Below, in pieces: positions 54,062 through 62,347 of a DNA stretch of 64,000 nucleotides; the first letter of the stretch is position 1; the number at the start of each line of letters is the position of its first letter. This DNA is from Saccharothrix espanaensis DSM 44229 (GTDB lineage: Bacteria; Actinomycetota; Actinomycetes; Mycobacteriales; Pseudonocardiaceae). The notes below the pieces were generated by a model, which made no database searches, was not told the DNA's origin, and saw only the letters and a program-made list of their open reading frames with translations. Both the position numbers and the translations under genes were made by a program. Location: assembly GCF_000328705.1 (NCBI RefSeq), contig NC_019673.1, positions 3,100,001-3,164,000 on the forward strand. Direction: 5' to 3'.

Positions 54062-54978
54062 CCGTGCGCAGGGTGCTGCTGTTCGGCGCGTCCGGGTACC
54101 TCGGGCGGGAAGTGGCCGGAGCCCTGTCCTCGGACCCTGGCGGCGCGGCGGTCGTCAGGGTCGGGCGGAGGGCCCCGGACGCGGTTGGCTGGGCGCGGCA
54201 CGACCTGGTGACCGGCGGTGCCGGTGACCTCGCCGACCTGTTGAGCACCACCGCGCCGGACGTGGTGGTCAACTGCGTCGGTCTGCTCGACGGGACCTAC
54301 GCGGAGATGGTGGCGGCCAACGTGACGGCCACCGCCCGCCTGCTCGACGCGATCCCGGCCGCGGCACCGTCCGCGCGGCTGGTCGTGCTCGGGTCGGCGG
54401 CGGAGTACGGCGTCGTGCCCGAGGGCGTGGCGGTCACCGAGGACACGCCCGCGAACCCGGTCGCGGCGTACGGCATCACCAAGCTGGCGGGCACGACCCT
54501 CGTGCGCGCCGCGGTCACCGCGGGCAAGCTCGACGCCGTGGTGCTCCGGGTGTTCAACCCGATCGGCGCGGGACTGCCGGACGGGACCGTCCTGGGCCGG
54601 GCGGCCAGTGCCGTCCGGTCGGCGTTGGGCGCGCCCGGTCAGGAGGTCCGGCTCGGCCCGCTCGGGGCCTACCGGGACTTCGTGGACGTGCGGGACGTCG
54701 CGGAGGCGGTCTCCCGGGCCGCGTTCTCGGCGACCCGGCCCGACCCGGTGCTCAACGTCGGCAGCGGCGTGGCCGTGCCGGTCCGGGACGCGGTCGGCCT
54801 GCTCGCCGAGTTCGCCGGGTACACCGGCCGGATCGTCGAGTCCGACCCGGCACCCGCCCGGTCCGGCGCGGTGAACTGGATCGCGGCCGACCTGACCCGC
54901 GCCCGGCGGAGCCTCGACTGGTCGCCGCGCCGGGACCTGCGGGCCTCGGTCCGCGACCTCTGGGCCGCGGTGGGCTGA
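54058..54978 (+). CDS. NAD-dependent epimerase/dehydratase (SDR family)
   Basis: A 306-residue extended SDR. The nucleotide-binding GASGYLG motif is at residues 10-16, and the catalytic tyrosine and lysine lie in YGITK (near residue 141). It probably interconverts NDP-sugars for the polymer, parallel to PelX-type epimerases, though its exact substrate is unknown. It is the last gene of the plus-strand run, just before a shared terminator; its GTG overlaps the stop of the nucleotidyltransferase. Confidence 0.87.
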   Translation: MTVRRVLLFGASGYLGREVAGALSSDPGGAAVVRVGRRAPDAVGWARHDLVTGGAGDLADLLSTTAPDVVVNCVGLLDGTYAEMVAANVTATARLLDAIPAAAPSARLVVLGSAAEYGVVPEGVAVTEDTPANPVAAYGITKLAGTTLVRAAVTAGKLDAVVLRVFNPIGAGLPDGTVLGRAASAVRSALGAPGQEVRLGPLGAYRDFVDVRDVAEAVSRAAFSATRPDPVLNVGSGVAVPVRDAVGLLAEFAGYTGRIVESDPAPARSGAVNWIAADLTRARRSLDWSPRRDLRASVRDLWAAVG

Positions 54979-54987
54979 CCGGTGCGA

Positions 54988-55023
54988 GCGGTTGGAACGG
55001 CGGCCACCGCCCGTTCCAACCGC
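54988..55023. terminator. stem-loop terminator between convergent operons
   Basis: Perfect 13-base arms (54988-55000 and 55011-55023) around a 10-base loop, between genes ending at 54978 and 55031 on opposite strands. Confidence 0.83.
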
Positions 55024-55030
55024 CCGCGGC

Positions 55031-55984
55031 TCACGCCGAGTGGTGGTCCCGGTACCACGCGAAGGTCCGGCGGACGCCGTCCTCCAGCGACACCCCGGGC
55101 TCGAACCCGGTCAGCTCCCGCAGCAGCGCCAGGTCCGGGCACCTGCGCCGGACCGAGCCGGCCGGCGCGGGCTCCCGGTCCAGCACCGGGTCGTGCCCGG
55201 CGATCTTGAGCACCAGCTCGGTCAGCTCGCCGATGTTGGTCTCCACCGAGTCGTTGCCGATGTGCACGATCCGGTCCGCGGCCCGCTCCGCCGCCATCAG
55301 CCGCACCATCGCCTCGACCGCGTCGTCCACGTGGCAGAACGCCCGGAACTGGTCGGAACCGTAGACCCGGAACGGGTCCTCGCGCCGGATCGCCCGCAGG
55401 CACAGCTCCGGGATCACGTGGTCCGCGCCCATCCGGGGCCCGTAGACGTTGTGGAACCGGCCGATCACCGCCGAGAAGCCCTTCGCCCGCGCGCTGTGCA
55501 CGACCGCCGCCTCACCGAGCATCTTGCTGATGCCGTAGGCGAACCTCGGCGCGGTGACGTCCTCCACCAGCAGCGGCACGTCCTCCGGCGTGGGCACCGG
55601 CACGACACCCCGGGTCACGCCGCCCGCGTAGGCCTCGCTGGTCGAGGCGAAGAACAGCCTCTGGTGGGGCTTGAGCCACGCCAGCGTGTTCAGCACGGCC
55701 AGCGTGTTGACCCGGACCACCCGCTCCGGGTCGCGCTCGACGTTGCGCACGCCGACCACCGCCGCCAGCAGGTAGACGTGGTCGGCGTCGTCGGGCAGCG
55801 CGGCGAACGCGGCCGGGTCGGTGAGGTCGGCCGAGTGCACCGGCACGTCCAGCGCCGCCAGCTCCGGGTCGTCGCGGCCGCGCGAGAAGTCGTCCACGAT
55901 CGCGACCCGGTGGCCGTCGGCGAGCAGCCGCCGGGTCAGGTGCAGGCCGATGAAGCCCGCGCCGCCCAGCACCAGCGCCTTCAC
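55031..55984 (-). CDS. NDP-sugar epimerase (UDP-glucose 4-epimerase-like SDR)
   Basis: A 317-residue SDR protein with GGAGFIG at residues 8-14, STSEAYAG and the catalytic YGISK (near residue 150). The family includes UDP-glucose and UDP-N-acetylglucosamine 4-epimerases and UDP-glucuronate decarboxylases. An N-acetylgalactosamine-forming epimerase would suit a Pel-like polymer. The ATG at 55984 overlaps the stop of the dehydrogenase gene (ATGA), placing both in one operon with the GH114 gene. Confidence 0.9.
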   Translation of the reverse strand: MKALVLGGAGFIGLHLTRRLLADGHRVAIVDDFSRGRDDPELAALDVPVHSADLTDPAAFAALPDDADHVYLLAAVVGVRNVERDPERVVRVNTLAVLNTLAWLKPHQRLFFASTSEAYAGGVTRGVVPVPTPEDVPLLVEDVTAPRFAYGISKMLGEAAVVHSARAKGFSAVIGRFHNVYGPRMGADHVIPELCLRAIRREDPFRVYGSDQFRAFCHVDDAVEAMVRLMAAERAADRIVHIGNDSVETNIGELTELVLKIAGHDPVLDREPAPAGSVRRRCPDLALLRELTGFEPGVSLEDGVRRTFAWYRDHHSA

Positions 55985-57291
55985 CGTGCGTCCCGCTCGT
56001 AGCCCAGGCCCGCGTAGCGCACCCCGTGGCCGGTCACCCGGTCACCGTCGAGCACCCGCCACGAGTCGTAGACCAGGCCGATGTTCGAGCCCGGCAGCAC
56101 CGCGTCCACGTCCAGCTCGCGGTACTCGGGGTGGTCGGTGATCACCAGCACCGCGTCGGCCGCGGCGAACCCGTCGCGCAGGTCGACCGGCTCGCCGCCG
56201 TGCGCCCGGATCACCTCCGGGCCGACCAGCGGGTCGTGGCCGATCACCCGCACGCCGGCGGCCTCGAACACCGGCATCATCGACACGATCGGCGTGCCGC
56301 GCATGTCGTCGGTGGGCGGCCAGCCCTTGTAGGCCCAGCCGAGCACGAACAGGGTCTTGCCGCGCGGCTCGTCGAGCAGGTCGACCACCCGGCCGGCGAC
56401 GTGCACCGGGGTGTCCTCGTTGACCTGCCGGGCGGCCAGGATCAGCGGCGGGACGTAGCCCGCGTCGGCCGCGGCGGACAGCAGGATGTACGGGTCCTTG
56501 GACAGGCAGCCGCCGCCGACGTAGCCGGGCTTGGCGATGTTGGGCCGCGGGTAGTCCAGGTTGGTCGCCCGGATGACCTCCAGCGGGTCCAGGCCGAACT
56601 GCTCGGTCAGCCTGGCCACCTCGTTGCCGAACGAGTAGATGACGTCGGTGTGGCAGTTGTTGGTGAGCTTGACCAGTTCCGCGGTCTCCAGGTCGGACAC
56701 CGGCACGACCTGGCCCGCCAGCCCGCCGAACAGCTCGACGCCCAGCGCCAGGCTGTCCTCGTCCAGCCCGCCCACCACCTGCGGCAGCTCGACCAGCTCG
56801 CGCAGCGCCTGGCCCTGGATGGTGCGCTCCGGCGCCATCACCAGCCGGGCCGAGCCCCACGCCTCGACCAGCCGGGGCAGCACGACCGACCGGGTCGCGC
56901 CGACCGGGACCGTGCTGCGCACGACCACCAGGGTGTCCGGCGAGCACCGCTTGGCGATGTGCTCGGCGGCGGCGGCCAGGTTGTCCAGGTACGGCCGGTG
57001 CCCGGCCTGCTCGACCGGCGTCGAGACGCAGATGACGGCCGCGTCGACCCCGTTGTCGGGCAGTTCCGGGTACAGGAAGATGCGCTTGCCGACCCACTCG
57101 CCGAAGACCTCCTCGACGCCGGGTTCGAAGATGTGCGGGCGGCCCTGCGCCAGCGAGTCCAGCACCGCGGACTGGCTGTCGACGCCGTGCACCTCGTACC
57201 CCTTGCGGGCCAGCGCGGCGGCCAGGGTGAGGCCCACGTAGCCCATTCCGACTATTCCGATCCGCCGCAGTTCGCGCGACCCGTTCGTCAC
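55981..57291 (-). CDS. nucleotide-sugar dehydrogenase (UDP-GlcNAc/ManNAc-type)
   Basis: A 436-residue dehydrogenase of the UDP-glucose/GDP-mannose family: GIVGMGYVGLTLA binds NAD, KLTNNCHTDVIYSFGNEVA is the central helix, and the catalytic Cys is in GGGCLSKDPY (near residue 263). It oxidises C6 of an NDP-sugar to a uronate. A uronic acid would make the exopolysaccharide differ from a pure galactosaminogalactan. It is co-transcribed with the epimerase, whose start overlaps its stop. Confidence 0.92.
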   Translation of the reverse strand: MTNGSRELRRIGIVGMGYVGLTLAAALARKGYEVHGVDSQSAVLDSLAQGRPHIFEPGVEEVFGEWVGKRIFLYPELPDNGVDAAVICVSTPVEQAGHRPYLDNLAAAAEHIAKRCSPDTLVVVRSTVPVGATRSVVLPRLVEAWGSARLVMAPERTIQGQALRELVELPQVVGGLDEDSLALGVELFGGLAGQVVPVSDLETAELVKLTNNCHTDVIYSFGNEVARLTEQFGLDPLEVIRATNLDYPRPNIAKPGYVGGGCLSKDPYILLSAAADAGYVPPLILAARQVNEDTPVHVAGRVVDLLDEPRGKTLFVLGWAYKGWPPTDDMRGTPIVSMMPVFEAAGVRVIGHDPLVGPEVIRAHGGEPVDLRDGFAAADAVLVITDHPEYRELDVDAVLPGSNIGLVYDSWRVLDGDRVTGHGVRYAGLGYERDAR

Positions 57292-57334
57292 ATTCCGCTC
57301 CTTGCCTGGTCGGGGTGCCCGATGTAGTCGAAGG

Positions 57335-58276
57335 TCACCGGCACGGTGTGCTGATCCGGTCCAGCGCGCGCACCGTGACGTATCCTTCGAAACCTTCTTC
57401 GCGGTACCTGCGGCAGGCTGTCGCGACGTTCTGCGGATCGGTCGCGTAGTCCACCGCCAACACCGTCTTGCCGGCCTCGCGGAGCGCGCGGGTGGCGGCG
57501 AGGTTCGTTCCGCAGTAGTCCGCCGAACAAGGTTTGTCGGTGGCCTGGAAGAACAGCTCCTCCACCCCGATGCCGTCGACCGCGGCGAGGTAGCCCGGGT
57601 ACTCGTGCAACTCCGGGGAGTTCTGCGGGAACACCCGGAAAGCGGGGTTCGCGCGCTTGCCGTACTCGCTGATCCGGGCGATCAGGTCGACCATCCGGCG
57701 ACCGAGTTCGGGGCGCTGGAGACCGCCGACCAGGTCGAGGTCGATCTCCTCGTAGGCCAGCGGGGTGTCCAGGTAGACGCCGTCGAACCCGGCGGCCAGC
57801 GCGCGGTCCAGCCGGGGCCGGACGGCCAGGTTCCACCAACTGGGCTCCCAGTAGCGGACGAAGTGCTCGCCCGGCCAGCTGGTCCACTCGTTGAGCAGCA
57901 GCCCGGCCCGGTCGGCGGCGACCGCGCCGAAGTCCGGCCGGAACGACTCGATCGACCCGATTTCGAAGTAGGCCAGCACCGTTTTCCCGGCCGCCCGCAG
58001 CCGGCCGATCTCGTCGGGCCCGAAGTAGGAGTGCCCGGCGTCCCGCGCCAGGTCCACCACGACGAACCGCGAGGAGGTGCCGGCCAATGTGTCCAGCCGT
58101 CCGTCGGAGTAATTCTGGAGTTGGTAGACGAGGCCGCCGTCCGCCGGTCCCGGGGGTTCGGCCGAATTGCGGTTTTCCGGAGTCGTCGCGGTACATCCTG
58201 CGGCTCCGAGGAACAGTGCGGAGAGCACGACGACGAGGGTGGTTCGAGAAAGGCGGTCCGCCACTCGTTCCACCAT
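57335..58276 (-). CDS. GH114 endo-alpha-1,4-polygalactosaminidase lipoprotein
   Basis: A 313-residue exported protein with a lipobox GAAGC (lipidated Cys near residue 28). The TIM-barrel sequence is typical of GH114: VVVDLARDAGHSYFGPDEI, VLAYFEIGSIES, GFDGVYLDTPLAYEE and VEELFFQATD. Members such as Aspergillus Ega3 cut alpha-1,4-galactosamine chains. Anchored outside the cell it would trim the locus's own polymer, and its family link to galactosamine glycans supports the Agd3 assignments. It is first of three genes on the minus strand (ATG 58276). Confidence 0.88.
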   Translation of the reverse strand: MVERVADRLSRTTLVVVLSALFLGAAGCTATTPENRNSAEPPGPADGGLVYQLQNYSDGRLDTLAGTSSRFVVVDLARDAGHSYFGPDEIGRLRAAGKTVLAYFEIGSIESFRPDFGAVAADRAGLLLNEWTSWPGEHFVRYWEPSWWNLAVRPRLDRALAAGFDGVYLDTPLAYEEIDLDLVGGLQRPELGRRMVDLIARISEYGKRANPAFRVFPQNSPELHEYPGYLAAVDGIGVEELFFQATDKPCSADYCGTNLAATRALREAGKTVLAVDYATDPQNVATACRRYREEGFEGYVTVRALDRISTPCR

Positions 58277-58348
58277 ACCGGCGCGCGTTGTCCGGGCAAT
58301 GCGCCGTTGAGGTTAGAAAACACCAGGTGGGACGATGACCGGTCAGGG

Positions 58349-58358
58349 AGAATATTCT
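58349..58358. promoter_or_regulatory. AT-rich palindrome AGAATATTCT
   Basis: A perfect ten-base palindrome in the 311-nt gap between the GH114 gene (ending upstream at 58276) and the peroxidase gene (58588). So AT-rich a site is unlikely by chance in this DNA and might be an operator for either divergent gene. The rest of the gap holds no convincing gene. Confidence 0.3.
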
Positions 58359-58587
58359 GCGCGACCGGGATTAGTGGTATCGGTCAAATCCTGTCGCGCC
58401 GCCCGGTCCGGGCCCGGTGTCCCTTGTGGAGTCCGCGCGGGCCGCGATCGCGCCGGTCGGGTGTCCGATCCGGACCGGCGTCCGCCGCAGCGGTGGCCGG
58501 CGCGTGCTGTCCCGGACCACCCCGTAGGGGATTTCCGCGGGCCGATCACGGATGTGGGTGCGGTGGGGCGTGCCGGACGCTGGCCGC

Positions 58588-60483
58588 ATGAGGACGACTC
58601 TTCGCAGGAAGTCGCCATTGGTGGTCATGGCCGTGGTCGTGGCTCAACTGGTGGCCGGGGGCGCGGCGATCGCGCACGGGGACGACCGGCTGCGCGGGTT
58701 CGAGGTGCAGAGCCTCGACGGCAGCGGCAACAACGTGGCGCACCCGGAGTGGGGGCGGGCCGGCGGGGTGTACCCGCGGGTCGCGCCCGCCCGGTACGCC
58801 GACGGGATCGGCGCGCCGGTCGCGGGGCCGAACGCGCGCCGGATCAGCAACCGGGTCTTCGACGACCGCGACCAGAACCTGTTCTCGCCGCGCCGGGTGA
58901 GCCAGTGGAGCACCGCGTGGGGCCAGTTCGTGGACCACACGTTCGGCCTGCGGGCCTCGTCGCCGGAAGGGGCCCCGATCCCGTTCGACAACGCCGACCC
59001 GGCGGAGCGCTTCACCAACGACTTCGGGATCGTGCCGTTCTCCCGCAGCCGCGCCGCGACGGGCACCGGGGTCACCACCACGCGGGAGCAGCCCAACACC
59101 ATCGGCTCCTACATCGACGCGTACGCCGTCTACGGCGGCACCCCGCAACGGCTGGAGTGGCTGCGGGAAGGCCCGGTCGACGGCGACCTCACCAACAACG
59201 GCGCACGCCTGCTGCTGCCCGGCGACCTGCTGCCGCGCCAGGACGCGCGCGGTGACGCGGCCTCCGCGCCGCCGATGGACAGCGCGCTCGGCGCGTCGCC
59301 CCGGCTCGCCGTGGCCGGGGACATCCGGGCCAACGAGAACATCTCGCTGCTGGCCGTGCAGACGCTGTTCGCCCGCGAGCACAACCGGATCGTCTCGCTG
59401 CTGCCGGCGTGGCTCGGCGAGGAGCAGCGGTTCCAGCTCGCCCGGCGGGTGGTGATCGCGACCCAGCAGCACATCACCTACCAGGGGTTCCTGCCCGGCC
59501 TCGGGGTCCGGCTCGCGCCCTACCGGGGCTACGACCCGACCGTGGACGCGGGGCTGGGCAACGAGTTCGCGACCGTCGGCTACCGCGCGCACAGCATGAT
59601 CGGCGACGAGATCACGGTCACCGGCGACGCCGCCCGCTACTCCGCCGACGTGCTCGACGCGCTGCGGGCGGCCGGGGTCCGGGTGGCGCCGGTCGACCAG
59701 GGGCGGCGGGTCGAGCTGACCGTGCCGTCCTCGATCGTGCTGTTCAACCCGGACCTCGCCGAACGGCTCCAGCTCGGCCCGCTGCTCCAGGCGCTGTCCG
59801 CGCGGCCCCAGGCGCGCAACGACGAGCAGATCGGGGACGTGGTGCGCAGCGTCGAGCTGAGCTCACCGGACTGCGTCCCGGTGTGCGGCACGATCGTCTT
59901 CGACATCGCGGCCATCGACGTCGAACGCGGCCGTGACCACGGCATGCCGTCCTACAACGACCTGCGGCGCGGGTACGGCCTGCCGGCCAAGCAGACCTTC
60001 CGCGCCATCACCGGCGAGGCCACCGAGTCCTTCCCCGCCGACCCGGAGCTGACGCCGGGCGCGGAGGTCGACGACCCGGACTCGCTGGACTTCCTGCACC
60101 TGTACGACCGGCGCGGCGCGGAGCTCCAGCCGGGCAGCGAGGCGGCCCGGACGTCGGCGGTGCGCGGGGTCCGCCGCACGACCACGGCCGCGCGCCTGAA
60201 GGCCGTCTACGGGGAGGTGTCCACTGTGGACGCTTTCGTGGGCATGATGGCCGAACCGCCGTTGCCCGGCGCGGAGTTCGGCGAGTTGCAGGCGGCGATC
60301 TGGAAGCGGCAGTTCGAGGCGCTGCGCGACGGCGACCGGTTCTTCCACCTGCACGACCCGGTGCTGCCGGTGCTGCGGCAGCGGTTCGGCATCGACCACC
60401 GCCGTTCGCTGGGCGATGTGATCGCGCTCAACACCGACGTCCCGCGCGGGCAGTTGCCCGCCGACGTCTTCTTCACCTCCTAG
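58588..60483 (+). CDS. secreted animal-type haem peroxidase
   Basis: A 631-residue exported protein with an N-terminal signal peptide and the animal (myeloperoxidase/peroxinectin) peroxidase fold. The distal His-117 is in WGQFVDH, catalytic Arg-263 is in FAREHNR, and the proximal His-335 is in YRAHSMIG; ERGRDHGMPSYNDLR is the matching C-terminal motif. These enzymes use hydrogen peroxide to oxidise halides or aromatic substrates. The ATG at 58588 begins the signal peptide; the frame upstream has none. Its stop is 11 nt before a histidine kinase gene, so it is probably regulated with, or feeds, that two-component system. Confidence 0.92.
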   Translation: MRTTLRRKSPLVVMAVVVAQLVAGGAAIAHGDDRLRGFEVQSLDGSGNNVAHPEWGRAGGVYPRVAPARYADGIGAPVAGPNARRISNRVFDDRDQNLFSPRRVSQWSTAWGQFVDHTFGLRASSPEGAPIPFDNADPAERFTNDFGIVPFSRSRAATGTGVTTTREQPNTIGSYIDAYAVYGGTPQRLEWLREGPVDGDLTNNGARLLLPGDLLPRQDARGDAASAPPMDSALGASPRLAVAGDIRANENISLLAVQTLFAREHNRIVSLLPAWLGEEQRFQLARRVVIATQQHITYQGFLPGLGVRLAPYRGYDPTVDAGLGNEFATVGYRAHSMIGDEITVTGDAARYSADVLDALRAAGVRVAPVDQGRRVELTVPSSIVLFNPDLAERLQLGPLLQALSARPQARNDEQIGDVVRSVELSSPDCVPVCGTIVFDIAAIDVERGRDHGMPSYNDLRRGYGLPAKQTFRAITGEATESFPADPELTPGAEVDDPDSLDFLHLYDRRGAELQPGSEAARTSAVRGVRRTTTAARLKAVYGEVSTVDAFVGMMAEPPLPGAEFGELQAAIWKRQFEALRDGDRFFHLHDPVLPVLRQRFGIDHRRSLGDVIALNTDVPRGQLPADVFFTS

Positions 60484-60493
60484 GATCGCGGAC

Positions 60494-61468
60494 GTGCGCA
60501 GCCGGTCGTGCTGGATGGTCCTGCTGGGGTGCCTCGGCGCGGCCGGCCTGTGCTGGTTGTGGTGGGCGGTGCGGACCACGCCCAACCCCGGCCTGCCCGT
60601 CCAGATCGTGGTGATGCTGCTGGTGGTCGGGCTCGCCGTGGTGCCGTGGGCGGTGCTGGTGTCGGCCCGGCTGGCCGACGAGGAGGCCCGGTCGCTGCAC
60701 AGCCGGGGCGTGGTGGTCGCCGCCTGCACGGTCGTGGCCGGGCTGTGGATCGCGCTGGTCGTCCTCCGCTGGCGGCCGGGGTGGTCCGCGGCGGCGGTGC
60801 TGGTGTCGGTGCTGGCGGCGGGCGCGGTGCTGCTGGTCGGCGCGGTGGCACTGCCGTGGCTGTACCTGATGGCCCGCGCGGTGACCCGGGAGCGGGCCGC
60901 CCGGGTCCGCGCGGAGCAGCGCGGCGAGATGGCCGCGCACCTGCACGACTCGGTGCTCCAGGCGTTGACGCTGATCCAGAAGCGGTCCGACCAGCCCGAG
61001 GTGCGCCGGCTGGCCCGAGGCACCGAACGCGACCTGCGGTCGTGGCTCTACGGTGGGCCCGAGCCGGACCCCGACGACTTCGCGGCGGCCGTGGTCGCGG
61101 CGGCGGCGGAGGTCGAGGACCGGTTCACGGTCACCGTCGAGGTGGTCACGGTCGGCACGTGCCGGCTCGACGACCGCACGGCGGCCGTGGTCGGCGCGGT
61201 GCGCGAGGCGCTGACCAACGCGGCGCGGCACGCGGGCGTGCCGAAGGTCTCGGTGTTCGCCGAAGCGGCCGACTCCGACGTGTTCGTGCTGGTCCGGGAC
61301 CGGGGCAAGGGGTTCGACCCGGCGCTGCGGCCGGGCGCGCACCGGCGCGGGATCACCGACTCGATCGAAGGCCGGGTGCGCCGGCACGGCGGCGTCGCTG
61401 CGATCCGCTCCACACCGGGCGAGGGCACCGAGGTGGAGTTGCGCCTCCCGGGTGACGGGGCGCGGTGA
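60494..61468 (+). CDS. NarL-type sensor histidine kinase
   Basis: A 324-residue kinase with four membrane helices in the first ~120 residues and little external sequence, then a HisKA_3 phosphoacceptor (HLHDSVLQALTL, His near residue 153) and an ATP-binding domain (REALTNAARHAG, then RDRGKGFDP). The few external residues suggest it senses within the membrane or through a partner. It starts with GTG 11 nt after the peroxidase gene. It should phosphorylate the response regulator 145 nt downstream. Confidence 0.91.
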   Translation: MRSRSCWMVLLGCLGAAGLCWLWWAVRTTPNPGLPVQIVVMLLVVGLAVVPWAVLVSARLADEEARSLHSRGVVVAACTVVAGLWIALVVLRWRPGWSAAAVLVSVLAAGAVLLVGAVALPWLYLMARAVTRERAARVRAEQRGEMAAHLHDSVLQALTLIQKRSDQPEVRRLARGTERDLRSWLYGGPEPDPDDFAAAVVAAAAEVEDRFTVTVEVVTVGTCRLDDRTAAVVGAVREALTNAARHAGVPKVSVFAEAADSDVFVLVRDRGKGFDPALRPGAHRRGITDSIEGRVRRHGGVAAIRSTPGEGTEVELRLPGDGAR

Positions 61469-61484
61469 CGCCGGCGGGCGTGGG

Positions 61485-61580
61485 GTGACCGCGCGTCGGC
61501 GTGGGGTGGACGTGGCGCGGTGACTCTGCGTCGTGACCGCGCGTGGGCAAGGGGCGGACGTGGCACGGTGACGCTGCGGG
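61485..61580. repeat. 48-bp imperfect tandem repeat
   Basis: Two adjacent 48-bp units (61485-61532 and 61533-61580) begin with the same GTGACCGCGCGT and share GGACGTGGC and CGGTGAC blocks. A partial, more decayed copy lies before them (from about 61453). They fill most of the gap between kinase and regulator genes. Confidence 0.8.
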
Positions 61581-61612
61581 GTGGTCGAGCGAGGGGTGGG
61601 GGAGGGGTGGCG

Positions 61613-62248
61613 GTGAGCTTGCGGGTGTTCGTGGTGGACGACCACGCGTTGGTGCGGGCCGGGGTGCGGGCCGAGGTGGGTGGTGCGGTCGACGTGGTCG
61701 GCGAGGCCGGGGACGTGGCGTCGGCGGTCGAGGGGATCCGCGCGCTGGAACCCGACGTGGTGCTGCTGGACGTGCACCTGCCCGGTGGTGGTGGGCGGAC
61801 CGTGCTGGCGGCGGTGCTGGCCACGCACCCCGGGGTGCGGTTCCTGGCGCTCTCGGTGTCCGACGTGGCCGAGGACGTCATCGAGGTGATCCGGGGTGGT
61901 GCGCGCGGGTACCTGACCAAGGCCGTCACGAGCGCCGAGCTGCTGGACGCCATCGTGCGGGTCGCGGCCGGCGACGCGTGCTTCTCGCCGCGCCTGGCCG
62001 GGTTCGTGCTGGACGCGTTCCGGGGCGCGGCACCCGCCGGCCCCGACCCGGGCCTGGACCGCCTCACCCGCCGGGAGCGGGACGTGCTGCGGCTGGTCGG
62101 GGCCGGGTACACGTACAAGGAGATCGGCGGCCGGCTGTCCATCTCGGCCCGCACGGTGGAGACCCACACCGCCGCTGTCCTGCGCAAGCTCCAGCTGTCG
62201 AACCGCCGCGAACTGACCCGCTGGGCCGCCGACCGGCGGCTGGTCTGA
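61613..62248 (+). CDS. NarL/LuxR-family response regulator
   Basis: A 211-residue regulator. The receiver domain (about 1-115) has the acidic pair in VVDDH, the phosphorylated Asp in VLLDVHLPG (near residue 54) and the Lys in GYLTKAV. The C-terminal LuxR-type DNA-binding domain includes LTRRERDVLRLVGAGY and ISARTVETHTAAVL. The GTG at 61613 is chosen over 61607 because GGAGGGG lies five bases away. It pairs with the upstream kinase; control of the peroxidase or SARP gene is plausible. Confidence 0.91.
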   Translation: MSLRVFVVDDHALVRAGVRAEVGGAVDVVGEAGDVASAVEGIRALEPDVVLLDVHLPGGGGRTVLAAVLATHPGVRFLALSVSDVAEDVIEVIRGGARGYLTKAVTSAELLDAIVRVAAGDACFSPRLAGFVLDAFRGAAPAGPDPGLDRLTRRERDVLRLVGAGYTYKEIGGRLSISARTVETHTAAVLRKLQLSNRRELTRWAADRRLV

Positions 62249-62347
62249 CGCCGTCCGGAGGTCCCCCGACTGGGCTATCCGGTGGAAGTGCGGCACGACC
62301 ACGTGCCATCCTGATCCCGGACACGGACTGCTTCGGGGGGATGCGGG

